DNA of 64,000 bases, from assembly GCA_036346225.1 (NCBI GenBank), contig JARFIW010000139.1, forward strand, positions 7,130,001-7,194,000, in the 5' to 3' direction. Below the pieces are notes generated by a model. That model saw nothing but the letters and a program-made list of their open reading frames with translations, did no database searches and was not told where the DNA came from. Positions 1 through 9,896 of the stretch are shown one piece after another (the first letter of the stretch is position 1; each line of letters starts with the position of its first letter). The stretch is from Platerodrilus igneus. Its lineage: Eukaryota; Arthropoda; Insecta; Coleoptera; Lycidae. The position numbers and the translations under genes are program-made.

Positions 1-832
1 GCAGTTTTTTGACGAGAAGATAGGTCGAGAGGTATCTGATAAAAAGCTTGTCTAAGATCGATAGATGAGATATATTTTGCGTTTCGAAGCCGGCTTAAAA
101 TAGAGTCAGTTCTTGGTAAAGGATAAGCATCTGAGACAGTCACGGAATTGAACTTTCTGCCATCAAAACAAACACGCCATTCGTCATTCTTCTTACGAAC
201 TAATACTACGGGAGACGTCCAGCGTGAATTTGAGGGAGAGATAACACCAGATTCTAACATTTTATCTATTTCAGCATGCAAATGCTTTTGTAGTGCAGGC
301 AATAACGAATATTGACGTTGCTTAAAAGGGAGGGCATCACCTGTAGAGATAACATGTGTTGCAGTAGTAACGCAACCAAGTTCAGAGGTATTAAGTTTAC
401 GAAATTTGTCGATTGTAGAGTTAAGAATTACATTTTGGGAATCAGTAAGAGAAATTTTGTTAGATATTCCTGCAGATGCACAGGAATTTGTTTTAAGAGA
501 GGTTTGCCATGAAAAATCTTGAAAATAAAGCGACAAATTAAAAAGTTTGCAAAAGTCTACACCTAGTAGAAAAGGATAAGCTAATGTAGGTACAATCAAA
601 AATGGAACCTCACGTTCAAGTGATTCTACTCAAATTTTTAATTTAAGAAAACCTGTTACATATATTAAATTATCGTCAGCTAAATTTATAGAAGTTTTTT
701 CGGAAACAATTTGAATTTTAATATTTTGTTTAGATAATTGCTGTAGACCTTCGTTGTTTATAAGGGAGCATGAAGAACCTGTGTCCAATAAAGCTATTAC
801 ATTTAAGGAACCAATCGAGATGGGTAAGTGTG
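1..832 (-). pseudogene. pol: Ty3/gypsy pol fragment: aspartic protease and start of reverse transcriptase
   Basis: Reading the minus strand, the protease lies at about 640-832 with the catalytic motif IALLDTGSSCSL (DTG codons at 777-785). The start of the reverse transcriptase runs from about 310 to the left window edge, with VISPSNSRWTSPVVLVRKK, then WRVCFDGRKFNSVTVSDAYPLP, and ISSIDLRQAFYQIPLD. In the Ty3/gypsy family the protease cleaves Gag-Pol and the RT copies the RNA genome. Frame changes and stop codons break the reading between the two domains, so this is a decayed copy. RNase H and integrase would lie outside the window. It follows the gag pieces at 1110-2373 in the expected gag-PR-RT order. 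Family call is firm; subfamily is not assigned. Confidence 0.9.
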
Positions 833-1109
833 GCCGATATCAAAGGGTTTCTTAACAAGTTGTAAAGCGCCAGACTTTCTATGGTAAAAGGAATTAACGG
901 TTTGAAGCCAATTAGACCACTCTGATGGAGTAGTATAACATAATTCTTCTAATGAAGGTAAGGCATTTTGTACATTGACAGTGGCGTTATTATTTTTAGA
1001 TAAATTTAATAACGGTGCAGCGTTAGAGGTAGTTTCATGGTTTAAGTTTATTGACGTCTGGGTCCGTTGAATGAATGGTGTTGAGGACGATTTTGATTCC
1101 TTGAGATAT

Positions 1110-1545
1110 TTACGCCCTGAGTAGAAATATCTCGACGAGAGTTTCCCGATACGTTAGGATTACAATTCGTGCAGATTTATAGATATTAGCGCGACCACAA
1201 CCATAACAAGAAATATTTTTAGGGTATGTGCAAACATTATAGTTATGTACCACTTCTCTTACAGTTCCAACAGGTAAGTGAGTTATTTGTTGCGGTAGAA
1301 GGAACATTAAGGGTAGATACTTTATGAGAAGCTCAAACTTGACACGCTAAATCGGGTTCTAAAAGGCCAGATTGTTTTTCTGGAGGAGGGCGGTATTTAT
1401 CAACTCTTAGCTTTACTTCCTGAAGGGAACGACATAAATCTTTAAAATGAGCTAAGGAAGAAATGTGTTGTAACGCTAGACGTTCGGAAAAATAAGGATT
1501 TAAATTTCTAGATAACTGATCAATAATTTCAGATTCTGAAGGTTA
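1110..1545 (-). pseudogene. gag: Ty3/gypsy gag, C-terminal and zinc-knuckle part
   Basis: The minus strand continues the capsid reading past a stop near 1543 with a stretch of the type LNPYFSERLALQHISSL, then RSLQEVKLRVDKY. Further on there is one zinc-knuckle-like CYGCGR segment (about 1190-1215). In this family the knuckle binds genomic RNA in the virus-like particle. The short open frame 1110-1307 covers the knuckle only because frameshifts divide the gene. Position between capsid and protease is as expected for gag. Confidence 0.75.
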
Positions 1546-1839
1546 CTTATCAAGTCTACTATATAAGGCTTCTATTGAGGTAATAAAGGGAACAACATTT
1601 TCGTCAGGTCCTTGGATTCGATTTCGTATCTCGTTCCAAAGGTCGGTAATATAACCATGAGGTAGGAAGTCTCGTTTTAAACACGCAACTAACTCCTCCA
1701 AGGTAGTAATTTGATCTCTAATGTTCCGGTACCAGATCAACGCAGAATCGGAAAACAATTCACCCGCTGAAACAAATAAATCCTGATCGGTACATTGTCG
1801 AAAAATTTTAAAATCGTTAGTTTTGTCGAGGAAAGACAT
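1543..1839 (-). pseudogene. gag: Ty3/gypsy gag capsid domain
   Basis: A 98-residue open frame on the minus strand reads ALIWYRNIRDQITTLEEL, then LKRDFLPHGY and RNRIQGPDENVVPFI. This is the helical capsid pattern typical of insect Ty3/gypsy Gag proteins (ALxWYR, RxRxQGxDExVxxFI). The capsid forms the particle shell around the element RNA. The frame begins at a methionine but abuts another gag piece at 1839, so that start is probably not the true one. Family known from memory, not from a search. Confidence 0.85.
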
Positions 1840-2373
1840 TAAAGAGATTGATAGTCAAAACCTTGAAAAGTTAGACCCCATTTGTAAACAGCTATAGATT
1901 TTCCTAATGGTTGAGCTTGGGCAATTACGAGATTTGATAACGGTAGCGATATATCTGTGTCTGCGTTTGGATTGAGTCTCTCAAGAACGATTCCTTTAAG
2001 TAATAATATATCTGATAGAAAAGTTTGTTTAGCTTGGTTCGCTTGTTCATTGTCACATAAGGACAATAATTCTATGCGCTGTTTAAGATGAAAGATTCTC
2101 GAAACTAAACGTTTTAACTCGATATCACTTGGGCCGGGGTCTATTTTATTTATTATTATTATTATTAGTTATATCGTCAAGAGACAGTTTGATTTCAGAT
2201 ACGTTTTGAGTTAATTCGGAAACAATTTTCTTTAAAATAGGTAAGCCTTTCATTTCCTGGGCTAGAATGGCTTTAAGTTGTAATCGTCTATCATTTTGGT
2301 TAGAGGCAGGCGTAATGTTTCTACACTCGATCTTGTAAATCAGCTCCAAAGACTTAAGATGTGCGATGTTCAT
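1839..2373 (-). pseudogene. gag: Ty3/gypsy gag, N-terminal part
   Basis: Two minus-strand open pieces (2146-2373 and 1839-2066) lead into the capsid. The first starts MNIAHLKSLELIYKIECRN and is rich in charged, probably coiled-coil residues. It ends in an asparagine run encoded by an ATT/TTA trinucleotide tract at about 2149-2169. The methionine at 2373 is the most upstream start in this gag and is followed on its 5' side only by AT-rich non-coding DNA, so I take it as the probable Gag start. A frameshift separates the two pieces. Confidence 0.65.
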
Positions 2374-4115
2374 TTTGAATTAATATTTAAGACAATATAT
2401 ATACCAGAAATACAATACTAAAATAATTCAGAAGATAATAAACGGTACATCTAACTTCAAGTCAGTACGATAAAGATATTTAAAAGTAAAAAACTTCCTA
2501 TAAAAGGCATTCATAAGGTATAGTATTTAAATTTAATTACGGTACGTATATAAATCACTAAAAAAAAACACGTTTAGAACTGTAAGAGGGCAAGATAGTG
2601 TTTAATAAAAAAAATATATCACTGTTAAGTTACAAAAAGACACTCCAAATTATAAAAAGGTACATAATATGTGTTATTTAACAAATAAAACAAGATCCCG
2701 TTACTTTAACGTTTCAAAAAGATATTTTAAAAACTCAAATCATTACGTTAAATGCTTTTAATGACAAGGTTTCTTTTGAAAGTAATTCGAATATCATAAT
2801 TAAATAGGTAGATTACTAAAAGACACTTTTAAAATGTAAACACACAAGACAGTGTTTATTTACCGTTTCAAAAACAGTTTTCGAAGTCGAAAAACATGCA
2901 AGGGTTATGTTTTAATCTAATATAAATAGATAATTTTCCTAATAAACAGTGTTTAAGGCATGCAATTACTTAATTGCTTATTTATTTATATGTAAATATA
3001 CGTACTTGTGTAAATTGAAAGTGAGGTTAACTTGTTGATCTTTCCTAAAAAACTTGCAGTGCTGTTTAAAACAACTAAACACACATTTCAGATAATTTCA
3101 GTTATAGATGACACTGCATTATAGTTATTAGAAAATTGATTATATTAATGAAACATTTTTCGGACAAAAGTTATACATTTCAATCACCCCAAAATGGCAG
3201 CTTTCATTTGGTTCCCATAACAACTGTTTTTGACATCTTAGGCAATCTAGGGAGTTGCAAAATACCAACATAAATTTTTAGGGTCCACAGATATTATAGA
3301 ATGTAGATAATTATATTAATTAAAATTTTTTTTAAAATGAAAAAGCTATATAGATATTGTTAATTAGTGCATTATGAACCATAAAAACAAAGGAAATAAC
3401 CATTATTTTACAACTTCACACGTTAAAGGCGCCATTATTATCTCCCCGTGAACGTGATATACGCGACACAATAGCAGTTGGTAACGCTATTCCAATAAGT
3501 GGAAATTAACGCGCATATGTCAATGACGTCACACAATATACAAATTTAAACGCGCATATGTCAATGACGTCACACAATAAGCAAATTTAATTGCGCAATT
3601 ACGCAATAAATATCATAATCGCAAAAAGTTCGTGAAAAGTTAATACTCACATGAATAAGTCCCGCTTCCTTCCTGGTTGCTAGGACCCCCTTCCGGGTTA
3701 TTTAAAGATGGTGACTGCTCGTCTAACTCCTAGCGGGGCATGGACTCCAGCTCGTTCTAGGGTCGTGGACCGCTCCAAGGTCGTATCAAAATTCCTATAT
3801 GTAGCGGGAACGATAAGGAACAGGTTTATCAGGTAAAGACAAACAAAGATAAGCAAGGGAAATCTACATAATAAAAATAAAGATACGATACCAAACACAA
3901 CAACTGCACTCCTCGAAGTTCAAAGGCAAAAGGCCACGTTACAGCGTCTCCTGGAAAAACTTCTCCACTTTTCCTTCCGCCACTCGCGTCGGCGCGAAAT
4001 TCGTCCAACCCACTTCTGACGTGACAGAAAAACACGCCAAGTCTTTTGAATTTATGGCGCGAACTCACGCACAGCAAAACTAAACTAAAAAATGTTTAGT
4101 GCCAAAATTTTGGCA
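2374..4115. other. AT-rich non-coding interval, probable retroelement leader and LTR sequence
   Basis: No convincing gene. It lies upstream of gag and downstream of the macro-domain remnant at 4123-4860, so it should hold LTR or leader sequence of one or both Ty3 elements. On the minus strand a possible LTR start, TGTTACGTGCC, sits at 4122-4112 next to a palindrome TGCCAAAATTTTGGCA. I could not identify a matching end, a primer-binding site or a second LTR, so no boundary is claimed. Short frames at 3698-4077 have no recognisable motif. Confidence 0.4.
3509..3591. repeat. Two tandem 41-bp units, each with a CRE-type TGACGTCA
   Basis: The words ACGCGCATATGTCAATGACG at 3509 and 3550 begin two near-identical units of 41 bp. 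Each contains the palindrome TGACGTCA, the consensus site of CREB/ATF bZIP factors, and the overlapping palindrome GCATATGC-like core. They lie in the presumed LTR/leader of a Ty3 element, where duplicated enhancer units are common. A regulatory role is inference. Confidence 0.6.
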
Positions 4116-4122
4116 CGTAACA

Positions 4123-4860
4123 ACGCCAAAATCTGGATTCCAGTTTACTGGAACAGTACCTCTAGCATATTTCATACCTTACATGTGATTTTCCAATGCT
4201 CCACCCGAAAGTACTACATTGGCCAAGAGGCGAGTTTTTTTGTTGCCTGAAAATTTACAATTTTGCCGAACCCTTGCCGTTCCAGGCAAGGAGGGATCTT
4301 TAACGTGCGTGACAACACTTACACACGGGACCTCCATTTAACCTCTCATCCGAACGAGGGCGTAAATTTTGTGAAAAATGCTCACCTGCCATTTTTCAAG
4401 CAGTCGTCCGTGTTTGGATTCGAACCCAGGACCTTGGGATCCGTAGTCTTACGCTCACTACATTGATCCACGGCGACGCCGCATATTTCATACCATCCTC
4501 CAGTCCAAACTATCGAGCCCATAACCGATTCTGGGTATTGCCAACTTCTTGTCTTCAAATTTAAACATCTGGCGCTTGAGGTTCACTAACGCCTTCATAC
4601 ATCCTGATAACTTGGTGTACAGAAGGCTGTTGCGTAGTCATCAAATAGTAGATGCCCCGCATGGACTTTCCACCCTCTGATTGTTGTTAGCGAAATTTAT
4701 CCAGATCACCTAACTTATTCTTAAACAGCTGAGCAAAACCTTGGGATATACTAGGGTCCACCGCTACGGTATATATCAGAAGGTATTCCGATGGCACATC
4801 AAATAGTTTACTTTGATTCTTTTTCGTGACCCCAAATCTCGCTTGCCTGTGTCGCTGTAC
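4123..4860 (-). pseudogene. Macro-domain (ADP-ribose hydrolase-like) gene remnant in a Ty3 element
   Basis: Minus-strand reading gives SKLFDVPSEYLLIYTVAVDP, then SQGFAQLFKNKLGDLDKF, stop, GGK...GIYYLMTTQQPS. After a frameshift come LKRQMFK, KKLAIPRIGYGLDSLDW, and, beyond the inserted SINE, NMLEVLFQ. The pattern VA.D...S.GFA.LFK.KFG, IYYL.T...., LAIPRIG.GLD.LDW matches macro domains of the TARG1/OARD1 type, which remove ADP-ribose or acetyl groups from ADP-ribosylated proteins. It follows the integrase tail on the same strand. At least two stops and two frameshifts show it is dead, and a SINE interrupts it. Usual domain length is about 130-150 residues, which fits. Assignment is by eye. Confidence 0.75.
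4179..4480 (-). mobile_element. tRNA-derived SINE, copy 1 (302 bp)
   Basis: Flanked by a perfect 14-bp target duplication GCATATTTCATACC (4165-4178 and 4481-4494). On the minus strand the head resembles a tRNA, with a good pol III B box GGTTCGAATCC (about 4419-4429) and a degraded A box. A body follows that contains CACGTTAAAGATCCCTCC and a tail with GTAGTACTTTCGGGTGGAGC. The second copy at 30850-31150 has almost the same length and order. SINEs are copied by a partner LINE; the partner is not evident here. It is inserted inside the macro-domain remnant, so it is younger than that element. Confidence 0.93.
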
Positions 4861-4988
4861 AGAGACATCAATTGATCATAACTCGGTTATGACTTCCGTT
4901 CATCCTCACAAGCGCTCATTGTTTGTCATTATGCGAAATTACCAACGTCATCAGTATTGTATGAATGATAGGCGGTTAATGTGAACTA

Positions 4989-5340
4989 CTACAGTTCTGT
5001 TCTTTGGGAACGATTCTGATATGCCACGGTGTTGATCTTTTTAATAACTTCGTATGTACCCGCCCAATGTCTTTGTGACTTTGGTAACAATCCACGTGTC
5101 CTTCTGGAATTGTGTACCCAGAAGCGATTGCCTTCCTGAAATCCAGAATCCTGCGTCTTAATATTATATTTATTCAATCCTGTCGCTAGTGATCTACTTA
5201 TTGTTTCCATCGTCATCGTGGATATCTCGATTGCTGTTTTATTGACCAGACGTTTCAGTATCGATTCTATGCTTGACTGCTACGGTCTTCCGTAATGGAC
5301 CGTCGTTGACCTCAAATACATCCGAGTACCGTTGAATCAA
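4989..5340 (-). pseudogene. pol: Ty3/gypsy pol remnant: pre-RT segment joined to integrase C-terminal domain
   Basis: On the minus strand 5340-5240 reads YSDVFEVNDGPLRKT...VKHRIDTETSGQ, the segment that normally lies just before the RT. It continues directly into SGFQEGNRFWVHNSRRTRG and then LLPKSQRHWAGTYEVIKKIN, the integrase C-terminal module (GFQEGDxVWLxNPxRxxG..PKLQxxWxGPYxVxxxxN). RT, RNase H and the integrase core are therefore missing, which points to an internal deletion of about 2 kb. The reading 5340-5640 upstream (with VVMGRLDGTLLGGRTYAL) probably belongs to the same element. It precedes the macro-domain remnant. Confidence 0.8.
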
Positions 5341-5645
5341 GTTGCATTTTTCTTCAACGCGGTGTCGTAGTTGTTAGCATTTAAAATCTTAACAAGTACA
5401 TCATCCATTACTTTGGTCAGAACCTTCACTACTAGCACGCACTTTCTGAAGATTCGTTACTAATCGGTTCAATAGCGCGTACGTCCTCCCAGGAGAGTAC
5501 CATCCAAACGTCCCATCACTACACTTTCTGTCCTTTCAGGTAGAATAACGAAGTCCGTCAGACAAACTCATGCGTACATGTCGTCTGCTTTGCAAAACGG
5601 CAGTTTCTCGTTCTCGACGGTCAAGTAATACTCTTCTATATTTGC

Positions 5646-6480
5646 ATGGCTTTAGACCCAACTACAGTGCTGAAAAAAACCATTAACTTTCTAGTCTCCT
5701 CCGTCAAAAATTCCACATCCAAATACATCATCGCGCTCTTTCTTGACTTTAAATCCGCTTTCGACCTTCTATGGTGGCCTAACCTATTAAATCATCTAAG
5801 ACTATCCCACTTTCCTTCAAACCTATGCAAAATAATTAACTCATTTCTAACATCAAGAACAGCATCCCTAACCTCAAATTATTACCGTATAACCAAATTC
5901 CTTACCCAAGGATGCCCCAAGGCTCTTGTTTATCCCCCACCCTCTGGAACATAGCCATTAATCCCTTACTCCTACACAACATACTCAAGGTCACCACCCT
6001 CGCATACGCAAATGATATAACATTCCATATCCACGGTAACTCCAGATTCTCCATTGAACAAACAGCCCTAACACTAACATCCTACATATAATCCTGGTCC
6101 CTCTTAAATAAACAACCTTTATCACCATCCAAATCAAAACTCCTCCTGCTGAAAGGCTTCCTAAACCCACAACGTCCTCCCAAGATCAAAATCCTAAACA
6201 CCTCACTTAAATTCTCCTCTTACGTACTATACTTAGGAATATATATAGATACCCGACTACACACACACGAGCACTTAACCAAACTAGAAACAAAAACACA
6301 AATCATACTAGAGAACCTCCACCAATCACTCCCAACTTCAATACATCTAACCACACACACTCGACGCGTGATTCTTTCCCAAATTATAATCCCTATCATA
6401 CAATACGCATCCGATACCTGGATGTCAATAAACCCACCCTCTTCAAAAAAAAACTAAACACATTAATCCGCCCTTTTTTA
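5646..6480 (+). pseudogene. R1-clade-like LINE reverse transcriptase, 5' part of split copy
   Basis: The 102-residue frame at 5646-5954 reads YIIALFLDFKSAFDLLWWP and LTQGCPKA. After a frameshift come CLSPTLWNIAINPLL, then LAYANDITFHIHG (the YADD active-site box, here YAND), PSKSKLLLLKG and VLYLGIYIDTRL. This order (AFD, GCPQGS, YADD, LGI.ID) is the RT core of non-LTR retrotransposons of the R1/TRAS/LOA type. Several frameshifts and stops make it a pseudogene. The coding sense resumes at 11197 after the inserted mariner. The 5' part of the LINE (ORF1, endonuclease) is absent. Confidence 0.85.
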
Positions 6481-6950
6481 CTGCACAGGGAGTAACAAAA
6501 TAAATGTAAAACATTTTAGGGGGTAATTCCTCATCGTAAAAGAGATAGGGTCTTTCATATAAAGAAACTTTATTGGAGCATCCTTTGTTAAGATACCGCT
6601 CCTTAAAGGGGGTACATAAAATTTGTTTTTCAGTTTTTATACAAACACTAAAAAAGTTACAAAATTAAAATTAAGGTAACTTTTTTACTATCAAAAATAC
6701 ACTTACACAATAATTTATTTGGTTTACCACATGGTTGTAAGGGATGGAAAACGCAACCCCTAAAATTTATTTCCAATGTAACTTTTTGTCTTATTATTTG
6801 TGTGCCATTTAAAAATTTATTTCCAATAGCTTATTTCATTCTAAACAAAAAATGTTTCTTGAATTTTTTGCCCAAAATTAACCACTTTGCAGAAAAAAAT
6901 TATTTTACAAACAACTACAGATATACATCGTCATGAATGCGAACTGGATT
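6481..6950. repeat. Left terminal inverted repeat of the mariner-type element
   Basis: Pairs with 10722-11196. Shared stretches include GTAAAACATTT, CTCATCGTAAAAGA, GGGTCTTTCATATAAAGAAAC and CCTTAAAGGGGGTA. The arms diverge past about 6950. Confidence 0.88.
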
Positions 6951-6991
6951 ATTATTATTATTTTGTAGTTACTACCTGCACCAAAATATGA

Positions 6992-7305
6992 TTAAAAATG
7001 AATAAACAAAACTAATTTATTAATAACAAAGCATACGACATGTAGAAATCTTAGTAAATGTTCAATATGTCCACCTTCAGTCATTACACATGCGTCTAGA
7101 CGTCGGCGCTTTGAGCCACGTATTCGCTCAAATATTCCTGGAGTCTCTCTAGTTACTTCGCACGCATCGATGATGCGGTTTCTTAAGTCCTCTACACCGC
7201 GAACAGGAGTAGAATAAACCAAACTCTGTAAATGGCCCCAAGTAGAGAAATCGAAAGGATTCAAATCCGGGGATCGAGCGAGTCAATTCTGTGGTCCTCC
7301 TCGAC
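6992..7305 (-). pseudogene. Mariner-type transposase, C-terminal part
   Basis: Minus-strand reading: NHWICRGGPQ, stop, LARSPDLNPFDFSTWGHL, SLVYSTPVRGVEDLRNR, RRRLDACVMTEGGHIEHLL. SPDLNPFDF carries the third acidic residue of the DDE/D catalytic triad. The stop (TGA in place of an expected Trp) breaks the frame. The open stretch continues beyond the usual end into AT-rich sequence to 6992. The missing middle of the gene lies on the other side of the 2.4-kb insert and reaches 10583. Length of the joined gene would be about 340 residues, usual for the superfamily. Confidence 0.9.
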
Positions 7306-7399
7306 ATATCCAATGATTTGGATATGTTTGAGTTAAATGCTGACGTGCTGCTTGACTAAAATAGGCGGGAGCATCATGCATAAAAATCATAACCCTTCT
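7306..7399. repeat. 94-bp direct duplication flanking the 2.4-kb insert, left copy
   Basis: Identical over all 94 bases to 9803-9896. It codes for part of the transposase (minus strand), so one copy is original target sequence and the other was made when the 2.4-kb segment was inserted. Begins ATATCCAATGATTTGG and ends AACCCTTCT. Confidence 0.97.
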
Positions 7400-9802
7400 T
7401 TAAAAGCAAAATTGGAACATAACAAATCTGCCCCAAGCAAAATTAACAGGTCGGGATAGGAAAACAAAAGTAATACAGCGGACAGTACAGTACTCAGTAC
7501 AAAAAAACAAAAAAATTATTCTGTTAATAAATTTAAAACAAAAACAAAAAAAATCAACCGATAGGACAACATACAATAATAAATAGAACCAACAAATTCG
7601 CCTAATGAGAAGAAAAACAAAAGAAAACACTCCAAAAACAGTAAAAAAGGAATTCTTATCCGGCTCGAAGAACCAGTATACCGCATAAAGCAAACAAAAA
7701 AAAAATTGACAAGAAATACAAGGAGAGATAGGAAGGTAGTAACAATGAGCGAGAACATAGGTAGAATGGCATCATCACTAAGAAAGTCGTCAAAGGATGG
7801 ATGTTTCTTGTAAATAAACAGTAAGTATATCAACCTCAAGAGAAGAAAAGGAACAAGGAAGAAAACCAACAGTGCAAACCAAAACAGGACCCAACGGTCA
7901 AGCCTCAAGTAAACAAAGGAACAACAAGGGAATACGAGAGGAAGAGCGCTGGTAAAAGGAAACGATGTACTACTAACAACAGTGTGCAATAGATGCAGCC
8001 GTTCAGGCTAGTAGCATAAGTTCTAAGCAAGTTGATCTGAAGTCGTTTTTATCGCATAAATGCCTAAGCGTTAAATCAGATTGTGGCGATAACAATAACG
8101 ACGACTCCGATACGTCCAAGAATATACCAGATATATCGAGCGAAAGCTGTGCCGGTAACAAACGTTCACATTCGTTTGACGATTTAACTTACGTCAGATA
8201 ATGTTAAGAAATTAAAGTTGCGAGACCCTGTTCAAAATGTCGATCAGAGTATTATAGCGTATAATAAGTGCGATTATTCAAAATTACACACAAATTTAAA
8301 AGTGCCTTTGAATTGTCGTGAAATTCCGATCAAAACGCCTGTGTTAGAAGAATTGCCTATTAAACTAAGCGAAAATTTGGAAAAATCGAAAATTATCAAC
8401 GAAGAACGGTTGCGTAATTTGCCACCGGAACATAATTCGTACAGCTCACACCTAAAGTCGCTTTTGGCGCAGAAGGATTCGACGTTCAAATCAGACGAGG
8501 TTCAATTTTCGAACAGTTTTGTATCGGACGATTTGAAAACGAGGCTTCCAGAATATACAAGCTCGATTAAAAGTTTGCCTGGATTAAGCAACGATTCGAA
8601 AGCTCAACGCCTATCGAACGACATCGAATACTCTAGCCATTTTAATAGTGATAGTTTTAAGCACGAACAAAATAGTAGGTTAAGTCAAATTGCTGTGAAA
8701 GATGTTAAGTCAAAAGTTATAAGCCAATCTCAGTTTTCGAATGTTTTAAGACAGTCGACAGTGACTTTAGAACGACAATCGGGTAACGAATTTAAAGGGA
8801 CACTTTCCGAATACTCGACACATTTTGATAGTAGTGATGGCGACTGCTCGGTGAAAGATTCTAATAGTATATTTGATAAACATTTGGGCGATGCTGTAAC
8901 ATTTAAACAGCCAAGTGATAGTCATTGAATCGACTTCACAGCCGTCTCGTATTTTGTTGCTTAAAGCACCAAGTGTACGTCTAAGGAGTTCTAGCGATAT
9001 AAATAACGGTAGCGTATTTAGTGTTAATTTCAGTCACAGAAGCGATACCAATTCTGTTAGTAAAATACCGACCGCTCTTTCGAAAACAGATACTAGTCGT
9101 GCTTTTAAAGACAAACATACTAAGGAATGTACGTTACCGAGCAAATTCGATAGTGACGATTCTGTTAAAATTGTTCTTAAACCAGGCGAAACTACTATGA
9201 TTAAAAATAAGGTAAGTCAGTACGATGCCATATATGTTTTAGGTTTTTTTTTTGCAGAACGTTCGCTAGGGTTAAAGGACACATTAACATATTTCTAGAG
9301 GTATTGCTTTTTAATTTTGGACTTACAAGAAATTTTTCAAGCTCGCCTGGGAAAAGTTTTTATAAGTACAAGATTACTTGATTTAGCAAGCTTGCAATTC
9401 GTATTTTATTTGAAATTTGTTAAAGGTTGCTGGGGTCCCGCTAATAACTGAAGGTTTGAAGCGGTGAATAAATAAATAAATAAATAAAAAACTGAACACA
9501 ATTTGTGCGGGTGGCAACCACTACGACGGTGGTCATATGAGCTATTACAAAATGCTTCTGCAGACATCCTTGCCAGATGATGCTTTATGTTCAACACTCG
9601 AAACTCGAATCTTTATTTGTTTTTATTGTAACTCGGACACTTGCGCGATGATATTTTCTACTTGCTATAATGCTTTTGGGTCTGCGTTAGCAAAGGATAA
9701 AATAAATGTAGTGAAGAAAAACATTCCTCCCACGAAAATTACCAGTCGAAGCAATTTACAAAGTGCTACGTTCCAATTTTGCTATAGAAATTTCCCTTGT
9801 TA
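7400..9802 (+). mobile_element. 2.4-kb insert of unknown class carrying a gene fragment
   Basis: Interrupts the mariner transposase and is bounded by a perfect 94-bp duplication, far longer than the duplications made by DNA transposons (2-10 bp) and long even for LINE-type insertion. Near its ends are 13-base inverted words GCAAAATTGGAAC (7406-7418) and GTTCCAATTTTGC (9770-9782). Inside are a plus-strand coding remnant (7979-9275), an AATA microsatellite (about 9466-9490) and no recognisable transposase or RT. It could be a filler segment copied in during break repair, a gene-capturing transposon, or a LINE-mediated insertion. Class unresolved. Confidence 0.7.
7979..9275 (+). pseudogene. Unrecognised serine-rich cellular gene fragment with an apparent intron
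   Basis: Plus-strand coding sense runs through three frames: 7979-8200 (ending HSFDDLTYVR), 8204-8928 (KLKLRDPVQNVDQSIIAY onward), and 8915-9213 (VIESTSQPSRILLLKAPSVR to KIVLKPGETTMIKNK). Two single frameshifts, at about 8200 and 8915, separate them. The product is hydrophilic, Ser/Asp/Lys-rich, with loose internal repeats of the type EYSSHF/EYSTHF (about residues 140 and 205 of the longest frame). At 9211 a strong 5' splice site AAG|GTAAGTCAG is followed 46 bases later by a pyrimidine tract and TTTGCAG, then AACGTTCGCTAG, giving a stop soon after. The presence of an intron suggests genomic, not mRNA-derived, capture. I do not recognise the family. Confidence 0.55.
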
Positions 9803-9896
9803 ATATCCAATGATTTGGATATGTTTGAGTTAAATGCTGACGTGCTGCTTGACTAAAATAGGCGGGAGCATCATGCATAAAAATCATAACCCTTCT
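9803..9896. repeat. 94-bp direct duplication flanking the 2.4-kb insert, right copy
   Basis: Same 94 bases as 7306-7399, no differences seen. The transposase coding sense on the minus strand (IRRVMIFMHDAPAYFSQAAR) crosses this copy from the right-hand part of the gene. Confidence 0.97.

Noticed and set aside
3503..3591. CRISPR-like repeat
   Set aside because: Only two tandem units without spacers, in eukaryotic transposon-rich DNA.
7516..7989. 157-residue hydrophobic frame on the minus strand
   Set aside because: It is the complement of an A-rich, lysine-codon-rich plus strand inside the captured segment; Phe/Leu runs come from that base composition.
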